This document shows, one piece after another, positions 37,140 through 46,049 of a stretch of 64,000 bases of DNA; the stretch's first letter is position 1; every line of letters begins with the position of its first letter. This stretch comes from Spirochaetia bacterium UBA2205 (lineage in GTDB: Bacteria; Spirochaetota; UBA4802; UB4802), in the NCBI GenBank assembly GCA_002328585.1, contig DCUV01000042.1:8700-72699 (forward strand), read 5' to 3'. The notes beneath the pieces are model-generated. The model was not told the origin of the DNA. It did not search any database and worked only from the letters and a program-made list of their open reading frames with translations. Both the position numbers and the translations under genes were made by a program.

Positions 37140-37440
37140 CATTGTCATTCAGAAGGACGCAGTACTGAAGCTACTATTCGTTCACTCTCACAAAAGACAA
37201 TATACTTCGTCTGCGTTTCAGGATGACATATGACAACAGTGTCATGCTGAAGGAGCGTTAGCGACTGAAGCATCTATTTTTTATATAATGCCACAATTCT
37301 TCGCCACCACCTCAGAATGACATGCCAATGCTGTCATTCCGGGCTTGACCTGGAATCTCAATAATTAACCTTAGATCCTTAAACAAGGTAAGGACATGAT
37401 TCAGGACAACTTTCTACGTTTAAGGATGACACAATGGAAG
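37140..37440. repeat. cluster of decayed dispersed repeats
   Basis: Three unit types are seen: TCATTCAGAAGGA...CTGAAGC at about 37144-37180, GTCATGCTGAAGGAGCGTTA followed by GCGACTGAAGCATCT at about 37240-37275, and TGTCATTCCGGG...GGAATC at 37332-37357. The last is the inverted relative of the units near 31770-31876. Such GAAT/CTGAAGC units are typical of short bacterial extragenic repeats. Confidence 0.55.
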
Positions 37441-37484
37441 ATAAAAATTAATTTAAAAAATTTTGAAAAATTTAGATAAACGAC

Positions 37485-37511
37485 TTGACTTTTCCATAAT
37501 CATTGTATTTA
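37485..37511 (+). promoter_or_regulatory. candidate promoter of the small RNA
   Basis: TTGACT (37485-37490), then TATTTA (37506-37511) after 15 bases, in a very AT-rich tract. A start around 37518 is plausible. Confidence 0.45.
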
Positions 37512-37517
37512 TTTATA

Positions 37518-37690
37518 AGTAGAAGAGTAAGTTTTAGGTTTTTTACAACTCTAAGTTCTTACTGTTCTGTCCGCAAGTATCATTGCGGAAAGATGAGTTT
37601 GGTACACAATGTACCACAGGTTTAAGGCTTATGGTTTTCCAGAAAAGAAAGAGGATGAAGTTCCCGAAATTTCATCCTCTTTCTTTTTTA
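37518..37690 (+). ncRNA. probable independent small structured RNA
   Basis: About 170 nucleotides between a promoter and a very strong terminator, with no good ORF. Three hairpins can be drawn. The first pairs AGTAAG (37526-37531) with CTTACT (37558-37563), with inner pairing TTAG/CTAA. The second is TCCGCAA (37570-37576) with TTGCGGA (37583-37589). The third is TGGTACA (37600-37606) with TGTACCA (37610-37616). It does not look like 6S (one long bulged hairpin), SRP (no GGAAGCAGC core) or tmRNA. The downstream DUF167 gene has its own promoter after the terminator, so this is not simply its leader. Its 5' end is inferred. Confidence 0.55.
37643..37690 (+). terminator. very strong rho-independent terminator
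   Basis: A 17-base perfect stem (37643-37659 with 37671-37687) with an 11-base loop and a T-rich tail. Confidence 0.9.
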
Positions 37691-37708
37691 TTATAGCTCG
37701 GAAACGTA

Positions 37709-37737
37709 TTGACATGCAAGTGGTAATGGTATAGAGT
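37709..37737 (+). promoter_or_regulatory. promoter of the DUF167 gene
   Basis: TTGACA (37709-37714), 17 bases, then TAGAGT (37732-37737), downstream of the terminator at 37643-37690 and about 47 bases before the coding start. Confidence 0.6.
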
Positions 37738-37783
37738 GATGTATACTATAGCTGTATCGTCGATAAGGCAATGGTATGTAATC

Positions 37784-38083
37784 ATGGATGAGTGTATGCT
37801 TTCTATAAAGGTTATCCCCAAATCATCAAAGAATAGCATCGAATGTGCCGATGGTGTGTATCGGGTTCATGTAAATGCTCCTCCTGTGGATGAGAAGGCA
37901 AATAAATCATTAATAGCATTTTTAGCAAAAGTACTTGATGTGCCAAAATCTTCAGTAACTATCGCACATGGACAAAAAGCCCGTAATAAAAATGTTAAAA
38001 TTACAGGACTTGATGCTGAAGCGGTAAAATTGAGGATTGAAAATTTTGCACGGCGGAAAGCCCAGCGGAAATACAATGAATAG
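37784..38083 (+). CDS. DUF167 (YggU-like) small conserved protein
   Basis: 99 residues from ATG 37784; ATG 37796 is an equally good fit to the fold start LSIKVIPKSSKN. The family pattern continues with VHVNAPPVDEKANKSLIAFLAKVL, KSSVTIAHGQKARNKNVKI and a Leu-rich end. The biochemical function of DUF167 is unknown; family members are widespread single-domain proteins. The codons for VTIAHG lie inside an iterated-motif copy (AACTATCGC at 37957-37965). It overlaps the next gene by eight bases. Confidence 0.85.
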   Translation: MDECMLSIKVIPKSSKNSIECADGVYRVHVNAPPVDEKANKSLIAFLAKVLDVPKSSVTIAHGQKARNKNVKITGLDAEAVKLRIENFARRKAQRKYNE

Positions 38084-38471
38084 TAAAAACACAAACTATG
38101 GTATATATTGCATTGCAATTATTCTGTGCCTTCACTATTTTGCCTGCTCATCAGGCAGTACGGTAGCAGTGAAAGAAGGGTGCATTGATAACAATGTGCT
38201 GCGCCTTGTTGTTTATATACCGTATAATGAATTGCCCCAAAAGAAGCTTGCCAGCGATGAGCTGCTGACTATAGCTTTGCAAAGGTCTGAGCATCGATAC
38301 CAGCAAATTATTGTTAACGTGTTGCAGTTAAGTGGTGGAAAACGTGGTGAATTGTCCCCTTCATATAGCAACCGTACTATTGCATTAAAACAAAAGAGAG
38401 CAGATGGATACCTTATCATGGTTGATTATGTTCTGCACGATGAAATTGCACAACTTTTACAATGCAGATAA
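38076..38471 (+). CDS. small lipoprotein of unknown function
   Basis: 131 residues from ATG 38076 (an upstream frame from 38037 lies mostly inside DUF167). A hydrophobic segment ends in the lipobox HYFAC, giving Cys at about residue 24. The mature part has no recognised domain; PYNELPQKKLASDELL and YQQIIVNVLQLSGGKRGE suggest a small mixed fold. The overlapping start suggests coupling to the DUF167 gene. Confidence 0.6.
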   Translation: MNSKNTNYGIYCIAIILCLHYFACSSGSTVAVKEGCIDNNVLRLVVYIPYNELPQKKLASDELLTIALQRSEHRYQQIIVNVLQLSGGKRGELSPSYSNRTIALKQKRADGYLIMVDYVLHDEIAQLLQCR

Positions 38472-38484
38472 ACTTTATTGTACT

Positions 38485-39309
38485 ATGGCATTGAAACCTT
38501 TAAAGACAGAGGACAGTACCTACACATTTTTTGATGATGAGTACAGTGAAGCCATGCATTCCCTTTCGGGTGCTTACAGGGAAGCGCTGTACATGCATGT
38601 GCTCCCTTCAAGGGTGCTGGAAAAAGAAGGTACCGTGTGTGTGCTGGATGTTGGTTTAGGATTGGGATACAATGTGCTGGCGCTGTTGTATGAAGCAAGG
38701 AAAAGAAATGACAATGCTTTTTATCATATTGTTTCATTTGAAAAAAATCCCGCTATACCATGCACCATGGAAACAATAATGTTTCATGATGACAGAGATG
38801 AACTGTATAAGCTCATCATAAGGGCAGCTATAGAAAAAGAGGTAACCACTGCATGGTATAACCATGTTGTTTTATACGGCGATGCTCGTAAGCTCATTGC
38901 ATCCATGCCAGAAGATTATTTTGATGCTGTGTTCCATGATCCCTTCTCACCGGCAAAAAATCCTGAATTGTGGACAGTAGATTTTTTTAAAAAGATATAT
39001 CACGTATGCAGGGATGATGGTATTGTTACCACCTATTCTGCGGCATTCCATATACGCGCTGCAATGCATCAGGCTGGTTTTAGAGTGGGCATTGGTCCAC
39101 AGGTGGGACGCAAAAAAGAAGGAACTATCGCCACAAGGAAAAATGCAGATGTTGTTCCATTGGGCGATGATTATTTTACTGCATTAAAAACTATGGCTAA
39201 AGCTATTCCTTTTACTGATGAATTGCTGTGTGATGATCCGGAGTTGATACGGCAGCGACGTCATGAAGCAATGCATGATTTTAAAAAAGATCATCAAGCT
39301 CTTGAATAA
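38485..39309 (+). CDS. MnmC-like SAM methyltransferase (tRNA wobble uridine modification)
   Basis: 274 residues from ATG 38485, chosen because everything upstream lies in or before the previous gene. TYTFFDDEYSEAMHSLSGAYREA is the entry motif, VLDVGLGLGYNVLA is the SAM loop, and HDPFSPAKNPELWT is the MnmC methyltransferase signature (DPFSP...ELW). MnmC completes mnm5(s2)U34 in certain tRNAs. Only the methyltransferase half is present, without the FAD oxidase domain of E. coli MnmC; stand-alone methyltransferases of this type are common. The convergent unknown gene overlaps its end by 29 bases. Confidence 0.85.
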   Translation: MALKPLKTEDSTYTFFDDEYSEAMHSLSGAYREALYMHVLPSRVLEKEGTVCVLDVGLGLGYNVLALLYEARKRNDNAFYHIVSFEKNPAIPCTMETIMFHDDRDELYKLIIRAAIEKEVTTAWYNHVVLYGDARKLIASMPEDYFDAVFHDPFSPAKNPELWTVDFFKKIYHVCRDDGIVTTYSAAFHIRAAMHQAGFRVGIGPQVGRKKEGTIATRKNADVVPLGDDYFTALKTMAKAIPFTDELLCDDPELIRQRRHEAMHDFKKDHQALE

Positions 39310-41005
39310 CCGATGATGATTCTTTTTTGGTAGAGGTATTCCCTGTCTCAGAGGCTGACGATGATTTTTCATTTTGCTGTACCATAGCTAACGGTGTTTC
39401 ACCTTCTTTAAATTCAACATCGCCTGCCAGATCGCCTTCCTGAAGCCTGAATGAAAGGGCACATGCATAAAAGTATGCCAGGTGAATGGCTTCATATACC
39501 TTTTTATCCTGTAGCAGATGAGCCGATTCAACATTGAGATCAAACTCAAGAAAATCCTGTGGATTATCAACAATTTTATGTTCCTCATCCATATCTTTTA
39601 TTAAGATATCCAATTCTGCTGTAATTGCATCCATGATTGATTTGGTAACCATACGCATGTTTTTTGACTGCACTTTTTTCTTTTTTTCAAGTTGTGTCAG
39701 TATCCTGGTATATTCAATATATTGTGCATTGCTCATGGGTTTTTCTGAACGTATGCGTTCGTATGTTTCCAGTATGTGCATATATTCCTGAAAACTCTCA
39801 GTAATTTTTCGCAGTTCATTGTAAAGGTCAGCTAGCCTGTTTTTATAATCAATCTTGCCTGATTCGGTAAATTGAATATTATATTTAATTTTATTGGTAG
39901 TGAGCACAATAGAAAATTCATCGTCAAATTTTTTAAAAAGCACATACGTAATAGCAGCCTTATCAGCCGGGTTGGGTTGAACACTGGAATTATTTTTAAA
40001 TAATGTCATAATATCATTGGTTGATATATTCATAAGGGAAATCCCTTTAATGATATGCGGAGGTATTGAGGTGGTTTGCTCCTGTGTTTCAGCTTCTTGT
40101 TGCTGAGATGCTTCCTGGTTTGACTGTATTGCTTTTCTTTTTCCGGGAAGATCATCCTGAGTTATCTGCATGATAGTTTGTACATAGGGATTTGTTATGT
40201 CAATGTAGACGTTGTAGTAATAACAGATTATTATGTGAAGACGCGGAAGTAATTTATAGAATGTTGTGTACAGGCTGTTACGGATAAATTTTTTCCTTTC
40301 ATAGTATACAGAAGATTTTTGTTTTTCGATAGTTCCCAGCGTATCGTATGCAGCACGGTATGCCAGTTCAATTAATTCAATATATGGATAAAGAATATAC
40401 AAACTTCTGTATATTGGGATGATGTGATTTTTAAGTTTTGATGTACTTACCGGCTCATTTTGCTGGATTATTTCTTCGATCTCGGTGAATCGCGTTCTGT
40501 CAAATATATTGGATATCATTACTATAAGTTCATAATAAAGGGGATTGACAGCATCTAATTTTGCTATAATCTGCTTGCTGTATTGTGGATTAAATAGATA
40601 AAAATATTGCACCTGAAATTGCAGCAGTGCTGTTTTATAATCATGTATTACGTTGTAACAAAATCGATGCTTAAATGTGTCAGCAGAAAATCCGGTAACA
40701 CCAAGAAATAATAATCGTAAACGTATAAACAGGTGCGAAAGCTTTTTCTGAAGCCACGTTTCAAACACTACTTCATGTTTTATTTGAGGTTGTTTTGATT
40801 CCTTAACAGTATTTTTTGCGGGATATGTTCTTTTTGTACTGGTGGTTACTGTCGGTACTCTTTTTTTTAATTTAATCTGTTGACTGTCATGTTCATTAAC
40901 GACCTTACCGCCCGACTGTACAAACTTATCAAACATCTGTTTACGGGTTTTATCGTCTAATTCGTCAACCTTGATGTTTTCTTTTGTTCTATCTACTTTT
41001 TTCAT
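39281..41005 (-). CDS. large conserved-style protein of unknown function
   Basis: 574 residues, no recognised domain. The N-terminal 65 residues are basic and low-complexity (KKVDRTKENIKVDELDD, KRTYPAKNTVKESK). The middle (about 75-280) has aromatic, helix-rich sequence with HDYKTALLQFQVQYFYLF. The region about 290-310 is a Gln/Glu-rich linker (EASQQQEAETQEQ), followed by an alpha/beta segment and a Ser-rich acidic tail. No signal peptide is clear, so it is probably cytoplasmic. Gene structure is sound: a single long frame, with codon use like its neighbours. The Ser-rich end overlaps the MnmC gene tail. Confidence 0.6.
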   Translation of the reverse strand: MKKVDRTKENIKVDELDDKTRKQMFDKFVQSGGKVVNEHDSQQIKLKKRVPTVTTSTKRTYPAKNTVKESKQPQIKHEVVFETWLQKKLSHLFIRLRLLFLGVTGFSADTFKHRFCYNVIHDYKTALLQFQVQYFYLFNPQYSKQIIAKLDAVNPLYYELIVMISNIFDRTRFTEIEEIIQQNEPVSTSKLKNHIIPIYRSLYILYPYIELIELAYRAAYDTLGTIEKQKSSVYYERKKFIRNSLYTTFYKLLPRLHIIICYYYNVYIDITNPYVQTIMQITQDDLPGKRKAIQSNQEASQQQEAETQEQTTSIPPHIIKGISLMNISTNDIMTLFKNNSSVQPNPADKAAITYVLFKKFDDEFSIVLTTNKIKYNIQFTESGKIDYKNRLADLYNELRKITESFQEYMHILETYERIRSEKPMSNAQYIEYTRILTQLEKKKKVQSKNMRMVTKSIMDAITAELDILIKDMDEEHKIVDNPQDFLEFDLNVESAHLLQDKKVYEAIHLAYFYACALSFRLQEGDLAGDVEFKEGETPLAMVQQNEKSSSASETGNTSTKKESSSVIQELDDLF

Positions 41006-41214
41006 GATGCTTTGCTCTATTAATAAATATACATACCATATAATGTGTATGTCAACAACATTACAGGTTTTATTTTATATGTGGTTGCATTATGCACTGC
41101 TATGGATAACAATCTGAAAAAATCTTGTAAAAAAAATGCTATAACTGTATAAATTGTTACATAGCATTAAAGAATTACTATTATATACTATACCATAATA
41201 ATTGAGGCAACGTG

Positions 41215-41610
41215 ATGATTTCATTTCAGGTTTCCACAGGCAGAAAAGAAGAACTCATTAATATCACTGCTAAAGTGGCGGATGGTGTTAGTAAATCATC
41301 TATTGATAGCGGCTTATGTGTTGTGTATGTTCCTCATACAACAGCGGCAGTCACTATTAATGAAAATGCGGACCCTGCAGTGTCCCAGGACATTTTACTG
41401 GGACTATCGCACATGAAATTAGAGTCGTTGCATTTTGCGCATTTAGAAGGAAATTCCCCTGCGCATATTAAATCGTCACTGATTGGCTGCTCAGTAAGTG
41501 TCATTGTCGAGAAAGGGCGCTTACAGCTTGGGACATGGCAGGGGATATTTTTTTGTGAATTTGATGGTCCGCGCACCCGTAAGGTTATGGTGCAATGTAT
41601 TGGAACATAA
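41215..41610 (+). CDS. YjbQ/UPF0047 family protein
   Basis: 131 residues from ATG 41215, seven bases after GAGG. The family signature is intact: CVVYVPHTTAAVTINENADPAVSQDIL, then HLEGNSPAHIKSSLIG and GRLQLGTWQGIFFCEFDGPRTRKV. Members bind a metal through the conserved His and Glu residues. One has been reported to give thiamine-phosphate synthase activity, but the true role is debated. It is a single gene with no thiamine genes nearby. Confidence 0.9.
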   Translation: MISFQVSTGRKEELINITAKVADGVSKSSIDSGLCVVYVPHTTAAVTINENADPAVSQDILLGLSHMKLESLHFAHLEGNSPAHIKSSLIGCSVSVIVEKGRLQLGTWQGIFFCEFDGPRTRKVMVQCIGT

Positions 41611-41705
41611 CAGTGTAATTTTTTGTTTTTTATGCTTTCCTGTACTACAATAGGATAGTATAAATAGTATAAAGAACTATCGTATAAAATATGATGAGGT
41701 GCACG

Positions 41706-42560
41706 ATGAATTATTTTACCGGTACTGATGAGTATGTTCTTTCGCAGGAACTGAAGGATAATGTAAATGTTGCTATAGCATTGGGCAGGCCATTATTGGT
41801 AAAAGGGGAGCCAGGGACGGGGAAAACACTCCTGGCGCACTCCATTGCCAGAGGATTGGGAAAACGTTTATTGGTTTGGAATATAAAATCAACAACAAAG
41901 GCTCAGGAAGGTTTATATGTATATGATACGGTGCAGCGTTTAAACGATGCGCGGTTTGGTGATAAGGATGTTTCCAACATTAAACAGTATATTAAGCTGG
42001 GGAAGCTGGGCGAATCATTTGCAGCAGAAGAGCAGGTGGTTCTTTTAATAGATGAAATAGATAAAGCGGATATTGAATTCCCCAATGACCTTCTGCACGA
42101 GCTTGATATCATGAATTTTTATATACCTGAAACAGGTGAGACGATAGCCGCACAGCACCGGCCAATTGTCATTATAACTTCTAATAGCGAAAAGGAACTG
42201 CCCGATCCATTTTTACGGCGCTGTGTATTCCACTATATTGCATTTCCTGATGAAGAGCTTATGGAGAAGATTGTACGGGTACATTTTCCGGATATAGAGA
42301 AGAAGCTGCTCCGTGAATGTTTGAAGAAATTTTACTGGATTCGGCAGTTTGACATGTTGCGGAAAAAACCATCAACAAGCGAACTTGTTGACTGGATACA
42401 GGCTCTTAAAATAGGCGGTGTATCAATAAAAAAAATAGAGGATGAGATACCATTTATTGGAACACTCTTAAAGAAAAAAGAAGATATTGATGTTGTAGCA
42501 AACTCGGGCAAAACACATTATGCCTACAACAGCAGCATAAGGACGCGCGATGTTTATTAA
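41706..42560 (+). CDS. MoxR-type AAA ATPase
   Basis: 284 residues from ATG 41706, chosen over 41691 because GAGGTG lies between them. Walker A is GEPGTGKTLLA, Walker B is VVLLIDEIDKAD and sensor 1 is IVIITSNSEKELPDPFLRRC with the arginine-finger RRC. MoxR ATPases act with a VWA protein as a chaperone for loading metal or maturing complexes. The VWA partner gene overlaps it by 11 bases and follows directly. Confidence 0.93.
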   Translation: MNYFTGTDEYVLSQELKDNVNVAIALGRPLLVKGEPGTGKTLLAHSIARGLGKRLLVWNIKSTTKAQEGLYVYDTVQRLNDARFGDKDVSNIKQYIKLGKLGESFAAEEQVVLLIDEIDKADIEFPNDLLHELDIMNFYIPETGETIAAQHRPIVIITSNSEKELPDPFLRRCVFHYIAFPDEELMEKIVRVHFPDIEKKLLRECLKKFYWIRQFDMLRKKPSTSELVDWIQALKIGGVSIKKIEDEIPFIGTLLKKKEDIDVVANSGKTHYAYNSSIRTRDVY

Positions 42561-43740
42561 TTTTTTCTTTAACCTTAAAGCGCAGGGCGTGCCTGTTTCC
42601 ATCCATGAGTGGATGGCTCTCCATGAGGCGCTGGTGCTTAATCTAAACGATGTAAGCCTGACTAAATTTTATTATATGGCACGGGCTATTCTTGTGAAGA
42701 ATGAAGTATTGTATGACCGATACGATATTGCATTTCTGGATACATTTAAGGATGTTGAAACCACTGATGAATTGCTTGAACAAATTTTAGAAGGTTTAAA
42801 AAAGGTAAAGGAACTTCATCTAACCGAGGAGGAAAAGCGTCAGGTTGAAAAGCTCAATTTAGATGAAGTTCTGCGCAATTTTGAGGAACAACTGCGGCAG
42901 GGACATTATAAAAATCATGTTGGTGGTAATAAAGCCATTGGTACCGGAGGACGTTCTACCCAGGGGGCATGGGGATATAATCCTGCGGGTATCAGAATTG
43001 GACAGGGTGTATCACGGCATAAAAGCGCAGTGCAGATTGCTGAAAAGCGTGAATTTAAAAACTATTCCAATCAGATCATCCTTGATACACGGCAGATGAG
43101 GGTGGCACTGTCGCATCTGCGTTCATTATTGCCTATTGGTCCCGAAGAACATCTGGATGTTGAGCAAACCGTTGATGCTACCAGTAAAAATGCAGGTGAG
43201 CTGGAGCTTATATGGAAAAAGAAAGAAAAAAAGGCAGCAAAGCTTATTTTACTCATGGATGCGGGCGGTTCAATGACTCCTTATGCCAGGCTGGTTGAAA
43301 GGCTTTTTTCAGCAGCATCTTCGCAAATCAGTAAATTAAAATACTTTTATTTTCACAATTGTATTTATCAGGATTTATGGAAGGATATTGAACGCTCAGA
43401 GAGCATAAGCACTGTTGACTTTTTAAAGAATACCGATAAAGACTATAAGCTTATCATTGTAGGCGATGCTGAAATGGCGCCATCAGAACTGACATGGGCA
43501 AACGGTGCTATTGATTATTGGTACCATAATGATATTCCTGGCATTGTATGGCTGCAGCGGTTGCGTGAAACATTTAAGTATTCACTATGGCTTAATCCTA
43601 TCCCGCAGCGTTCATGGGATTATATCCAGACTACGCGGATGATAAAAAATATATTCCCCATGTTTGAACTTACCCTGGAAGGGCTTGATGAAGCAATCAA
43701 GCATTTAATATCAGGGAAGGTATTGCAAAAAGCTGTGTAA
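42550..43740 (+). CDS. VWA-domain protein, partner of the MoxR ATPase (CoxE-like)
   Basis: 396 residues. An N-terminal helical part (about 1-140) resembles CoxE-type proteins, and ARAILVKNEVLYDRYDIAF is typical. The C-terminal VWA domain (about 230-380) starts at LILLMDAGGSM. The metal-site motif reads DAGGS and not DxSxS. As far as I recall, this is normal for this subgroup, so the site is not taken as broken. With its MoxR gene it forms the common MoxR/VWA module that matures or inserts cofactors in another enzyme, but the client is not encoded nearby. Confidence 0.87.
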   Translation: MFINFFFNLKAQGVPVSIHEWMALHEALVLNLNDVSLTKFYYMARAILVKNEVLYDRYDIAFLDTFKDVETTDELLEQILEGLKKVKELHLTEEEKRQVEKLNLDEVLRNFEEQLRQGHYKNHVGGNKAIGTGGRSTQGAWGYNPAGIRIGQGVSRHKSAVQIAEKREFKNYSNQIILDTRQMRVALSHLRSLLPIGPEEHLDVEQTVDATSKNAGELELIWKKKEKKAAKLILLMDAGGSMTPYARLVERLFSAASSQISKLKYFYFHNCIYQDLWKDIERSESISTVDFLKNTDKDYKLIIVGDAEMAPSELTWANGAIDYWYHNDIPGIVWLQRLRETFKYSLWLNPIPQRSWDYIQTTRMIKNIFPMFELTLEGLDEAIKHLISGKVLQKAV

Positions 43741-43754
43741 AAGGTTATGCCTTT

Positions 43755-44783
43755 TTACTGAAGTGATTGTTGCAATTCTAATTTTGTTACTGCCCGTTCA
43801 CGATATTCACGTGCTTTTTGGTGATCAGGGTTAATAAGGAGTACTATATCCCATTCGGCAATAGCAGCCTTAAAGTTATCCTGCTCATAGTAGGTAACGC
43901 CATTTTGATAGTAGGTGTTTATGTTTGCCTCTAATCTGGTTTTAATGGTTGAAAGATAATTTGTGGTATTCCTGTATCCCGGCTCATTGTTGTCAATTTG
44001 TTTAAATGCCCTGTAGGCTGCTACATAATCTCCTTTTTTGTACGCTTTTTCACCGTTCGCATAGAGATCATTGAGATTTTCAATTCGTTTAATATCTTTT
44101 ACTATCGATTGAGCTTTTTCATCCCATGGATTGACAGCAAGTGCTTTATTACAATATTTCTTTGCAAGAGCAGGATTTTTCTTCTTAGCCGTTTCTGCTT
44201 TTGATGTGTAAGGATATGAATTGTTATCAAGCTGGTTTTTTATCCTTGCCTTTAATGTTTTCAACTCAAGACTATTGGGATCAAATAGCTCAGCTTTATT
44301 ACAATTTTGATAAGCAGCGATATATCTCTTCTTTTCATATTGTTTCTTTGCAGTCGCGTAATATGTATTATATTTTTTTGTTGCATACTTTGAACTGCGT
44401 ATATTTGAAATCTGTTGTTTAACATCTTTATAATCAGGATCGCGCTGTTCGGCTTGCAAAAATTGAATCAACGCATTTTCTAAATTGCCCTGGCGCTTAT
44501 ATCTTATACCAGCATCATAATATACTTTGCTCCTTTTTTGCAGCGCTTCTGTTGTAATGATTAAATATTGCTTTGCCCCTGAATGCTGAGGATCAATAGA
44601 AAGCACCGTTTCAAAATGTTCTTTCGCATTTTTATAATCACCCTGTTTATAGAGCTGGATACCTTCCTGATAATTTTCATTTATCTTCTTCTTCTGCTGC
44701 CTGTATACTGTTGCGCATCCTGAACTGGTTATGACAATACTTGCAACTATCAATAATGAAAGTAATCGGAATATTTTTTGCAT
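43755..44783 (-). CDS. TPR-repeat lipoprotein
   Basis: 342 residues. The signal peptide ends TSSGC, giving a lipidated Cys at 23. At least four TPR-like helix pairs follow, seen as recurring YKQGDYKNAKEHFE, YKRQGNLENALIQF, YKKGDYVAAYRAF and YYEQDNFKAAIAEW units. TPR lipoproteins act as scaffolds in the periplasm or at the outer membrane. It is convergent with the VWA gene, with a weak hairpin (GTAAAAGG...CCTTTTTAC at 43737-43758) between them. Confidence 0.8.
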   Translation of the reverse strand: MQKIFRLLSLLIVASIVITSSGCATVYRQQKKKINENYQEGIQLYKQGDYKNAKEHFETVLSIDPQHSGAKQYLIITTEALQKRSKVYYDAGIRYKRQGNLENALIQFLQAEQRDPDYKDVKQQISNIRSSKYATKKYNTYYATAKKQYEKKRYIAAYQNCNKAELFDPNSLELKTLKARIKNQLDNNSYPYTSKAETAKKKNPALAKKYCNKALAVNPWDEKAQSIVKDIKRIENLNDLYANGEKAYKKGDYVAAYRAFKQIDNNEPGYRNTTNYLSTIKTRLEANINTYYQNGVTYYEQDNFKAAIAEWDIVLLINPDHQKAREYRERAVTKLELQQSLQ

Positions 44784-45086
44784 ACCAGCACCCCATGACT
44801 ATACTTATTTTTTATAAATATATACTATCATTATATATGGTATATATGCAAGTAAAATTTTTTACCGTAATTTAGGGTTGACAATTGATAGTTTTGCATG
44901 ACTATTGTGGATTACTGCAATGAAGCAATGTAAATGAATAATAATTTTTGGCGATAGTTATCCTGAACTTTGATTCAGGATTTAACGTTAAGCAATCGAT
45001 GCGGAGGTGAGCCTGTTCTAAAGACAGACTATGATTCAGCATGACAGGAACACATAATAATATTGTAGAAGAGAATAGCATAATCA
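44784..45086. other. 303-base divergent intergenic region
   Basis: No gene. TTGACA stands near 44877. An iterated-motif copy GGCGATAGTTAT is at 44950-44961. TCCTGAAC...GATTCAGGA and a later GATTCAGCATGACAGGA (near 45030-45047) look like decayed repeats of the 31.8 kb and 37.3 kb family. Confidence 0.5.
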
Positions 45087-46049
45087 ATGGAACATGAAAT
45101 TATTGTAGGTGTAAAGGATATAGTTAAAACCTTTGCAATGAAAAAAGGAGCGTTTGGCAAGCATGGACTTGTAAAAGCTGTTGACAGGGTAAGCTTATCC
45201 ATACCTGAAGGAAATACCTACGGATTGGTTGGCGAAAGTGGATGCGGTAAAACAACATTAGCCCGTGCACTGCTCAGGCTCATCGAACCTGATAGCGGAG
45301 AAATAATGATACGGAATACTCCTATCCATACATTGCAAAAAAAGGAATTACGGCAGTTTAGAAAGAATATGCAGATAGTTTTTCAGGATCCCTATGGTTC
45401 GCTGAATCCTCGTATGACTGTTGAAAAGATAATTGCTGAAGCGCTGAAGATTCATTGCCAATTGACAAAAAAAGATATTGCCAGCAGGATATCTGAATTA
45501 CTGGCAATGGTTGGACTTGATAAGCACTTCGCATCACGCTATCCCCATGAGCTCAGTGGCGGACAGCGACAGCGGATAGGGATTGCACGGGCGATTGCAT
45601 TAAGCCCATCATTTATTGTACTGGATGAGCCAATATCAGCACTTGACGTATCAATACAGGGACAGATTCTAAATTTATTGCTTGATATTCAGGAACAATT
45701 TGGGATGTCATATCTTTTTGTTGCACACAATTTAGCTGTTGTTAAACATATCAGCACTATGGTTGGGGTAATGTATCTGGGCAAATTGGTTGAAGAAAAT
45801 ACTGCCAGCATGCTCTATAAAAAACCGCTCCATCCGTATACCAAAAGTTTATTGTCGTCCATCCCGGATATTAAACCAGAAAAACATTCATTCTCGGTTG
45901 TAAAGGGGGAGATCCCCTCTCCGGAAAATCCTCCAGCAGGGTGCCACTTCCACCCACGCTGTCCCTGCGTTATGCCGGTATGTAAAGAAGCATATCCGGC
46001 GATAGTTACTGTTAATGGAGCAAAAGTTGCATGCTTTCTGTATCACTGA
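45087..46049 (+). CDS. oligopeptide/dipeptide ABC transporter ATP-binding protein (OppF/DppF type)
   Basis: 320 residues. Walker A GESGCGKTTLAR, Q-loop QIVFQDPYGSLNPRMT, signature LSGGQRQRIGIARA, Walker B FIVLDEPISALD and the H-switch VAHNL are all present. The C-terminal oligopeptide-transporter extension (about 240-320) has HPYTKSLLS and the Cys-rich HPRCPCVMPVC, typical of OppD/OppF proteins. An importer needs permeases, a second ATPase and a binding protein, and none are adjacent. It may pair with an Opp system elsewhere. It overlaps the next TPR gene by 19 bases. Confidence 0.9.
   Translation: MEHEIIVGVKDIVKTFAMKKGAFGKHGLVKAVDRVSLSIPEGNTYGLVGESGCGKTTLARALLRLIEPDSGEIMIRNTPIHTLQKKELRQFRKNMQIVFQDPYGSLNPRMTVEKIIAEALKIHCQLTKKDIASRISELLAMVGLDKHFASRYPHELSGGQRQRIGIARAIALSPSFIVLDEPISALDVSIQGQILNLLLDIQEQFGMSYLFVAHNLAVVKHISTMVGVMYLGKLVEENTASMLYKKPLHPYTKSLLSSIPDIKPEKHSFSVVKGEIPSPENPPAGCHFHPRCPCVMPVCKEAYPAIVTVNGAKVACFLYH

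Noticed and set aside
37518..37690. 6S, SRP or tmRNA identity for the small RNA
   Set aside because: Three separate hairpins do not fit 6S, there is no GGAAGCAGC-type core for SRP, and no tRNA-like end for tmRNA.
42550..43740. Broken metal site (DAGGS) in the VWA protein
   Set aside because: Gly at this place appears normal for this MoxR-linked subgroup, so it is not called a mutation.
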